Source: Actinobacteria bacterium HGW-Actinobacteria-4
GTDB lineage: Bacteria; Actinomycetota; Actinomycetes; Actinomycetales; Demequinaceae
DNA: 64,000 nucleotides
NCBI GenBank assembly: GCA_002841315.1
Contig: PHEW01000004.1
Coordinates: forward strand, 186,001 to 250,000
Direction: 5' to 3'
Shown here in pieces: positions 56,043 through 61,824 of the stretch. Each line of letters begins with the position of its first letter. Positions within the stretch are counted from its first letter, which is position 1. Below the pieces are notes generated by a model. It searched no databases and was not told the origin of the DNA. It saw only the letters and a list, made by a program, of their open reading frames with translations. The translations under genes were made by a program, and so were the position numbers.

Positions 56043-56231
56043 TCACCCCCTGGCCGTGCGCAGGTCTCGATAGTGATCCGAGTCGAAGTAGTCGACAACG
56101 GCCTCTGTTGCGGGGACCATTTGATCCCGCTGGTGCCGACGATAGCCCACGCGAGTCCTAGTGTCGTCGAACGATTCTGCAGTGCCCAAGATACACACCG
56201 AGTCATTCCAAACCACGTCGAACTCCTTCAT
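56043..56231 (-). CDS. Small hypothetical or gene remnant
   Basis: A 62-codon frame from ATG 56231 encodes an acidic peptide (EFDVVWNDSVCILG, VVDYFDSDHY) with a TGA stop just 4 nt before the lipoprotein start, within its ribosome binding site. The spacing suggests coupling, and the composition is protein-like, but there is no good start signal and it could be the 3' piece of a degraded gene. No family is recognised. Confidence 0.35.
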   Translation of the reverse strand: MKEFDVVWNDSVCILGTAESFDDTRTRVGYRRHQRDQMVPATEAVVDYFDSDHYRDLRTARG

Positions 56232-56290
56232 CACGTATCGTTTGAAGTCCTAGCGCCTTCGCCGAAGCCGACAGCTCCGCCGTATCGCTC

Positions 56291-56617
56291 CTATCCACGG
56301 ATATTCTTGACGTTAACGTAATACACACGTTCCCGACCATCGACCTCTGTGTCGAAGGAGTATCTGTCCTCGTCCAAAAGCAGGGACTCGGCGATTTCCC
56401 GGCCAACGAGCGTTGGTTCGTCTTGCCAATGCCCTGTCCAGACTTGGATTAATTCGTTCCTGAGGAGGTCCACCAACGCGAGCGAAATAGTGTCAACGGG
56501 GCGGCCCTTCCTGATTTCGGCTAAGACCTCGGGATCAAAAACTGCCTCGGCAAGCGGGATGAAGTCCTCGAGCCCCAGTTCGAGGAGCGCTTGCTTTACT
56601 CGCGTCATCTTCGTCAT
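56291..56617 (-). CDS. Small acidic protein behind rhs fragment 1, candidate immunity protein
   Basis: This 108 aa cytoplasmic-type protein has no signal peptide. It is acidic and contains LEDFIPLAEAVFDPEV, DLLRNELIQVW and ERVYYVNVKNIRG. The ATG at 56617 overlaps the stop of the preceding rhs fragment as ATGA, the arrangement usual for toxin-immunity pairs. The 3' part of the gene is poorer in G+C than the core (one hand-counted line about 47%). I do not recognise the family; immunity is inferred from position alone. Confidence 0.6.
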   Translation of the reverse strand: MTKMTRVKQALLELGLEDFIPLAEAVFDPEVLAEIRKGRPVDTISLALVDLLRNELIQVWTGHWQDEPTLVGREIAESLLLDEDRYSFDTEVDGRERVYYVNVKNIRG

Positions 56618-57267
56618 GAGGCACTCATCGGAACTCGAAACCCAGCGCCATGTCTGTCAAAGAGCCACAGGTAGGGGCCTGCGTCGATTCCGTGTGCCCC
56701 ACCACTAATAGGTCGCGTGACAACACCGGTGAAGGCGACCATGGCATCGTCCGCACTAACCAGCCCCGACGAGGCGGAACTGTCATCCCCGGACTCCACG
56801 CAATCGGTCGCCCACCCAAAGCCACCCGCAAGGGTGTTGGTGGCGAAATCATCCGACACCACCGTTGTCGTCTGAGACTCCACGCCCTTGACCGCGTGGA
56901 ACGCATCAGGATCCGTGTAAGCAAAGGTCCGCGCCACCTGGGTGTCAGCAGCCACCAGGTTGCTGATCCCTGCGATCCTGCCCGAATCCGAATACGACCA
57001 CTCAGTGGCATACGCCGTACCCGCATGACCCGTACCCCCAAGGGCCGTACCCGCCAGAGACGAACCACCCGGACCCTCAGACCACCAAGTCTCACCCGCC
57101 TCAGGCGCCGCCCACTCACACGTGAAAGTCTCAGTGTTGCTAGCGAACTCAGTCCACGCAGCAGCCGAACGATTGAAATCGTCATACTCGAAACACTGCG
57201 CACCATAGAGCTCAGACGCGGCAGCAGAGGGACGGTTCACACCATCGACAATACTCGCGACAACACT
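56614..57267 (-). pseudogene. rhs fragment 1 (internal YD-repeat segment)
   Basis: From about 57257 down to 56717 the translation parallels the main rhs gene segment encoded at 63410-62871: SIVDGVNRPSAAASELYG, SEGPGGSSLAGTALGG, SYSDSGRIAGISNLVA. There is no credible start: the frame opens in unrelated sequence up to 57384. After the homology it ends with about 35 unique residues and a TGA overlapping the 108 aa gene. It lacks the Rhs core end (RFLSPDP) and any toxin domain. It is a displaced, truncated copy. Confidence 0.8.
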
Positions 57268-57389
57268 GCATTCGGCCGATGCTTGGGCGGGGTTGGTGCG
57301 GTAGGCCGATGCTAGAGCGGTGGCCGGCTCCCAGCGACACGTGTGCCATGTGTCGGCACGCCAGTGAGCCGAGGACGCGCACACATCAA

Positions 57390-57827
57390 CTAGTAGTCGT
57401 CGACTCGCTCAAGCCACAGCGGTGGCCAATCGTCAAACCCGCAAGGGTAGTACTCAAGAACCGCCCAGTTGCCCGGCTCGATCAGGGCGACCGCGTATGT
57501 CGTGAGCGGATCGGAGTGATAGACGAGCGAAACGGACGTCTGCGCGTCACTCGGTCCCCACAGTTCCCACGTCGCGTCAACCGGGGTCGCTTCTGGCCAC
57601 CTGCTTCCGTCACACGTGGTGCCAAGCGGCTGAGACGGAACTAGTGGTAGGGCGCCCTGAACTTGGTTGCCCTCTTCTGACAATTCTAGGAAGTAGTTGC
57701 CGTCAGCGGACTCCCAGCGACCGGGCTGAAACGGGCCAGTGCTTTGAGCATCGGGCACCTGAACACAACTCGAGAGCAATGCAGCGAGCGCGAGCGCCAA
57801 CCCAGCGACGTTGATGATCAGTTTCAT
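57390..57827 (-). CDS. Small lipoprotein, Gly-x-Trp/two-cysteine family
   Basis: The 145 aa product has lipobox LLSSC (Cys 21) after a short basic leader. The mature part contains PGRWES, LSEEGNQVQGAL, a cysteine in TTCDGS, ATWELWGPSD and a cysteine in YYPCGFDDW, the same ordered pattern as the products at 55595 and 60627. The ATG at 57827 is the natural start. It lies between the two rhs fragments. It is a candidate surface immunity protein; the function is not known. Confidence 0.7.
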   Translation of the reverse strand: MKLIINVAGLALALAALLSSCVQVPDAQSTGPFQPGRWESADGNYFLELSEEGNQVQGALPLVPSQPLGTTCDGSRWPEATPVDATWELWGPSDAQTSVSLVYHSDPLTTYAVALIEPGNWAVLEYYPCGFDDWPPLWLERVDDY

Positions 57828-57936
57828 GAGTCAACCAAACCTTCAGCACTCCCGGGGCGACCCAAGGGGCCGTTCACACCGAACACGGGGCCGTGCGACA
57901 ACAACTGAAGGTCACCGGTAATGGCCGTTCCCTGTC

Positions 57937-58686
57937 TCACCACGCGCGGTTGTACTCCGCTCGAGCGCCGGTCGAGCACGACAAGACGAGCAACGGCGCA
58001 TCACCCGCGAGATCGATCACCGTTGCCGCGACTTCTTCGTTGCCGACCTCGACGCTTGCTTCGATTCGTCCATCTTCCCACTCAGTCGGCGCGAATCGTG
58101 TCGCGAAAGGCCACTCCGCTGCCCCAATATCGCACAATGCCGCCACGCCCGATTGCTCAATGGCTTCCCACTTGATCCAGCCCGGATACACGATGGCGGC
58201 AGGTGCTCCGTCGGCGCCTCCAAAGATTATCGGCACCGATTCGGGAGAACCTGGGATCGACTCGGTCTCGACGTCTAGGGTGATGTACTTCGCCGCAAAG
58301 TCGTCATCGGATTCGAGGCACGAATCGAGAAACGGTTCGTGCCATGACCTTTCTCCAAACTTGCCGCTGGGGATGAGCGCGAACTCGCGGCCAGCCATAT
58401 CGATGAGAATCGTGCCCGTTTCGTCCTGCACCCACTCGAACACGCCGCTCGCCGTAGCGTCGTCGACGCACGCAGGATCATTTGGCGCGGGCAGATTTGC
58501 GCCGAATCCCGAACCGTCCGGATAGAAGACGATCGAAGACGCATATCCGAGGTTTGGCGCCTCAAACAACGCCGGAGCCGGAAGCGGTGGCGTCTCGCTC
58601 GTGACCTCAGAACAACCGGCAAGAGCGAGACCAAGGAGGACCGCTACGGCTGAAATACGCCACAGCGGCGCAGGCAAGCTATGCAC
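57937..58686 (-). CDS. Lipoprotein abutting rhs fragment 2
   Basis: From GTG 58686 the product is 249 aa with lipobox LALAGC. It shows FYPDGSGFGANL, a cysteine in PACVDD and SGVFEWVQDETG, echoing the smaller lipoproteins, then a second half with more cysteines (LDSC, ALCD, LSCS). Its start overlaps the stop of rhs fragment 2 by 8 nt, so the join lies at the gene boundary. It is twice the size of its presumed relatives and may be a two-domain form. The function is unknown. Confidence 0.65.
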   Translation of the reverse strand: MHSLPAPLWRISAVAVLLGLALAGCSEVTSETPPLPAPALFEAPNLGYASSIVFYPDGSGFGANLPAPNDPACVDDATASGVFEWVQDETGTILIDMAGREFALIPSGKFGERSWHEPFLDSCLESDDDFAAKYITLDVETESIPGSPESVPIIFGGADGAPAAIVYPGWIKWEAIEQSGVAALCDIGAAEWPFATRFAPTEWEDGRIEASVEVGNEEVAATVIDLAGDAPLLVLSCSTGARAEYNRAW

Positions 58687-59167
58687 GACGCACCCAGTCG
58701 GTCGCCCAACCCGTGCCACCGGCATAGGTGTTGGTGGCGAAGTCATCCGACACCACTACCTGCGTCTGAGACGCAACGTCGGTGACCGCGTGGAACGCAT
58801 CCTGCTTGCCGTAATCGAAGGTCTTCACCAACGCAGCGTCAGCCACCAAGTTGCTGATGCTGGTGATACGCCCCGAGTCCGAATACGACCACTCAGTGGC
58901 GTACGCGGTGTCAGCGTGACCCGTGCCCCCCAGAGCGGTGCCCGCCAGCGACGAACCACCCGGACCCTCAGACCACCACGTCTCACCCGCCACAGGCGCC
59001 ACCGACTCACACGTGAAAGCCTCAGCGTCCTCGGTGAACTCAGTCCACGCAGCAGCCAAACGATTGAAATCGTCATACACGAAACACTGCGCACCATACA
59101 ACTCAGACGCGGCAGCGGAGGGACGGTTCACACCATCGACAATACTCGTCAAGACACTTTTTTCGGC
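58679..59167 (-). pseudogene. rhs fragment 2 (internal YD-repeat segment)
   Basis: This region is homologous to the main rhs gene and to fragment 1 (SIVDGVNRPSAAASELYG through NTYAGGTGWATDW). It is shorter than fragment 1 and stops with a TAG within the lipoprotein start. Its upstream end joins, at GCATCGGC, a copy of the 5' end of the 54182 membrane gene, giving a fused frame MWVRIG-RKKC. It has no start of its own, no Rhs core end and no toxin domain. Confidence 0.8.
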
Positions 59168-59283
59168 CGATGCGCACCCACATGTAGATAAGGAGCACGG
59201 CGGTGACGTCGCAGAGGATTTGGCGGATGCGCCGGGGCATGTAATCCGAGTAGGGTTTGATCCCTCCATCATGGTGCCCTGGG
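59167..59283 (-). repeat. Second copy of the 5' end of the 54182 membrane gene
   Basis: About 117 bp match 54732-54848 with only a few differences: the first ~32 codons (KPYSDYMPRRIRQIL..., IYMWVRIG) and roughly 22 bp upstream. The copy lacks the ATG context (GTTTGATC instead of GCTTCATC) and ends at GCATCGGC, where rhs fragment 2 begins. It is a duplication scar, not a working gene. Confidence 0.9.
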
Positions 59284-59850
59284 CGGGATCGTGGGCGGCG
59301 AGTCGGCACCCGGCTCCTTCGGTTGGCGCAACCCTTCGAGGAACTCCCTCAGCTCGTGCTCGACTTCCGCGTTCATCTCCACAGCAGTGCGTATTCTGGC
59401 CTCTAACCCACCCGTGCGGATGCGCCACAATGCAGTCTCGCGGTGACCCCACAGCACCCACTCCCGGCCGGAGCCAGTCACGTCCAAGCGAAGCTCCGTT
59501 TGAGACCCGATCAGCCGTCCGCGGCCAAACGTCATAGCGAGAAAGCTTCCAACCTTGAGGCCGCCACTACCGCGGCGTGCGATCAGCACTGGAAGCCGAC
59601 CACGCAACTGAGCCAGGTAGAACAGCCCCGATGCAGTATGCCAGAGGCAATAGATGGCCAACGCAAGGAAGAGTGTGCGCATGACGAAAGGGCCAGGTCC
59701 GCGGGCATAGATATCGAAAAGAGTATAGGTGCGCGGTACAAGAAAGAACATCAATCCAATCAATCCGGTGACCAGCGTCAGGATAACGGTGTAGCGGAGC
59801 GCACTCACTCGCGTCTCAGTAGAACCGCGCACTGTGCGAAAACTCACCAC
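59269..59850 (-). CDS. Membrane protein of unknown function
   Basis: The 193 aa product has two hydrophobic segments (about residues 20-40, ILTLVTGLIGLMFFLV, and 55-80, MRTLFLALAIYCLWHTASGLFYL) and a soluble C-terminal half ending in a Pro-rich tail. ATG or GTG starts near 59850 are possible. The last 15 bp lie in the duplicated block, so the 3' end may have been altered by the rearrangement. No family is recognised; it might be the membrane partner of an accessory system. Confidence 0.55.
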   Translation of the reverse strand: MVSFRTVRGSTETRVSALRYTVILTLVTGLIGLMFFLVPRTYTLFDIYARGPGPFVMRTLFLALAIYCLWHTASGLFYLAQLRGRLPVLIARRGSGGLKVGSFLAMTFGRGRLIGSQTELRLDVTGSGREWVLWGHRETALWRIRTGGLEARIRTAVEMNAEVEHELREFLEGLRQPKEPGADSPPTIPPRAP

Positions 59851-59952
59851 GGGAACCTTCCTCTCGGGGGTAGGGGCGGCACTGGTCCACCGACACCTGG
59901 CGGCCCTCCCCCGACGCTGTTCAAGACTTGATCGACTACGGGACTAAAGCAC

Positions 59953-59981
59953 TGAATCACCCCGGGTGAATCGCCCCGGGT
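59953..59981. repeat. IS3-type terminal sequence, duplicated 14 bp unit
   Basis: TGAATCACCCCGGG at 59953 and TGAATCGCCCCGGG at 59967 are adjacent copies with one mismatch. The TG start and CCCCGGGT body next to a transposase 3' end are what I expect of an IS3-family terminal repeat. The matching left end of the element was not found. Confidence 0.5.
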
Positions 59982-60194
59982 TTAGTGGAGGGCGAGTTCT
60001 CCCAACAGCGGTTGCTGCTGGGTCGTGTTCTCACGGTAGTACAGGTCTTCCTTCTCGATCGGGGTGAGGTAGCCGATCGAGGAGTGGAGGCGGCTCTCGT
60101 TGAACCAGTGGACCCAGCTGAGGGTTGCTAGTTCCAGTTCGTCCGTGGTCCGGAACGGGCCGTCGAGCTTCACGCACTCGTTCTTGTAGAGCCC
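59982..60194 (-). pseudogene. IS3-family transposase C-terminal fragment (minus)
   Basis: The last 70 residues match the DDE transposase end of IS3 OrfB: GLYKNECVKLDGPFRTTDEL, WVHWFNESRLHSSIGYLTP. The upstream part, including the D-D-E residues before GLYK, is missing. The frame continues upstream only into the antisense of the opposing fragment. It is a remnant and is inactive. Confidence 0.85.
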
Positions 60195-60197
60195 CAC

Positions 60198-60419
60198 GAC
60201 GCCCTCGCCGAGTCCATCAACGCCGCCCACAGAACCGAATTGATCAGGGCACGCAAGCCATGGCGCACCATCGAGGAAGTCGAGTTCGTGACCCTCGAAT
60301 GGGTCCACTGGTTCAACACCACCCGCCTTCACGCCAGTCTCGGCCACCGCACCCCCGAAGAAGTCAAAGCCAACTACTACGCTGAACCCACGAGGGCACC
60401 CGCCCTCACAACCACCTAG
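60198..60419 (+). pseudogene. IS3-family transposase C-terminal fragment (plus)
   Basis: On the plus strand, 73 codons encode ALAESINAAHRTELIRARK, WVHWFNTTRLHASLGHRTP and a TAG at 60417. This is the same region of a different IS3-type transposase. It starts within 4 bp of where the minus-strand fragment ends, so two elements were joined head to head at the conserved GLYK/ESIN region. It is inactive. Confidence 0.85.
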
Positions 60420-60626
60420 GAACAACACCCAGGGCAGTTCACAGTCCCATGTGACCCTGCGCTGGTCGCCCACCAGCAGGTCAAGCCTCAAACTGACCAA
60501 CTACCACGACGACCTAACACTGTCCCTCTCCGTTCAGCGCAATGGAAGTTGGTAGTGCTTCTTGCCTTGTCGGAATCTAGTCTGAAGTGCTACGAAAGAA
60601 GCGAGTCGCTATCACAGGCTGCACGA
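60420..60626. other. Gap between IS remnant and lipoprotein gene
   Basis: These 207 bp probably include the distal end of the plus-strand IS remnant (to about 60520) and then somewhat more A+T-rich sequence. No gene, promoter or intact terminal repeat was recognised. Confidence 0.4.
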
Positions 60627-61034
60627 CTATTCCGGTCGGGCGCCGAAGTCCCACAGCACTTCTCCATCGCACGGATAGACGAGTCCCTGATCCGTCAGTG
60701 GTTCACCTAACCAGTAATTGTAATAAAATGCGATCTCACCTGACTCTATCTCTATGATGAAGCCGTTTCCGGGCTTGTCTCTCCACACTCCTGCGATTTG
60801 ATACTCAGTGAGGTCGAGACTGCAATCTGCGGGCAACTCAAGATCCCACAGCGCCGTGAGAGTCGCCTGTCCGTCTTCATGCAAACGAATTCGGGCGGAA
60901 CTGTCATTGGGGCCCCACCAGAAACCGACCGGTGATGGTTCAGCCGTACAAGCACTTAAGAGGAGCGACAATCCAAATGTCGCCGCCGTAAGGACGCCTA
61001 GTGAGCGTAAACGTTGCCTGACTTCTTCATTCAA
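60627..61034 (-). CDS. Small lipoprotein directly behind the rhs toxin, candidate immunity protein
   Basis: From TTG 61034, with AAGGAA upstream, the product is 135 aa with lipobox LLSAC. The mature part shows VGFWWGP, HEDGQATLTALW, a cysteine in PADCSL, IAGVWRD and a cysteine in VYPCDGE, the pattern shared with the products at 55595 and 57390. It starts 25 nt after the rhs stop and, like the rhs tip, is poor in G+C (one line hand-counted at 43%). Position and shared composition suggest it was acquired together with the toxin tip. A lipoprotein is unusual as the immunity for a predicted RNase. Confidence 0.65.
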   Translation of the reverse strand: MNEEVRQRLRSLGVLTAATFGLSLLLSACTAEPSPVGFWWGPNDSSARIRLHEDGQATLTALWDLELPADCSLDLTEYQIAGVWRDKPGNGFIIEIESGEIAFYYNYWLGEPLTDQGLVYPCDGEVLWDFGARPE

Positions 61035-61059
61035 TGAATAATTCCTTTGTGAGTGGCCA

Positions 61060-61824
61060 TTATCCGGCAGCGAGGGGGACAGTCTTGAGATAGGCGTCAC
61101 TTTGCAAATAGGAAAGCATGTCCTCGGTAGTCAGCCCGTCCGGATGAAGTGAATACAACTCGTACCCCGCAACAATGCTCTGATCGTCCAGCTGGTCTAT
61201 TTTGCCTGCTGGACCTCCCGAATTCGAACCGCCGAGTGCGTTCTCAAGATCAACGCCCCAGCTCGCCATCATATATCCAAACTGCATATTTCCAAGCGAG
61301 TCGGCGCGCACCGTTGATTCAGTCCCGGGCAAGTGCAGGTCGACCTTGTAACTCATGCCGAACTCCGCACGCTCGTAGGTCTTGAAATCATGCGGACCGC
61401 CTGTACGCCAGTAGCGGAATAGTCCTGCAACTGCCATGTATTCCTCTGTGTAGTCGTTGGGACCGCTAGACAGGAGTCCGTAGCCAACACGATAGTAGTT
61501 GCGCATCAGCGCTCCGAAATCGAGAGACATCACGGGCCTCAATCCCTCGCGAAGGATGTAATTCAAGCGCGAGCTATCAAGTGTCCGGATATAGTCTGCG
61601 GTGGGGCTCGAGTTCCAGTCACTGGTCAAAGCGACCATGCGACCAATAACAAGCATTGAAAGCTCGGGGGGCGAATTTAGGCGTCTCACTTGCTCTGCCC
61701 AGCCTCGCTTGATTCCCGCCTGATCTGAGTAGGCTTGCTGCTTAACCTTCCTGAGAATTTCACCGCTGTTCTTACTCGCGTTGGCGCAATCCTCTAGTTC
61801 CTTCGCGTTCATGTGCACCGAACA
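61060..61824 (-). other. C-terminal toxin tip, polymorphic toxin type 44-like
   Basis: These 254 residues follow the Rhs boundary motif KDASGL. They contain the ordered blocks YWRTGGPHDFKT, DSLGNMQFGYM and LDDQSIVAGYELY, which fit the pattern I know for bacterial toxin 44 (GGPWDYK, GN..YG, DD..I..G..Y), a predicted nuclease family. Hand-counted lines give about 50-58% G+C against about 62% in the core, as expected for a swapped tip. Residues 1-130 of the tip are not recognised. Confidence 0.7.

Noticed and set aside
56614..57384. Fragment 1 as a complete 256 aa gene
   Set aside because: The 40 codons before SIVDGVN have no homology to rhs, no good start and lie beyond the recombination joint.
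59982..60500. 172-codon minus-strand gene
   Set aside because: Only its last 70 codons are transposase-like; the rest is the antisense of the plus-strand transposase fragment.
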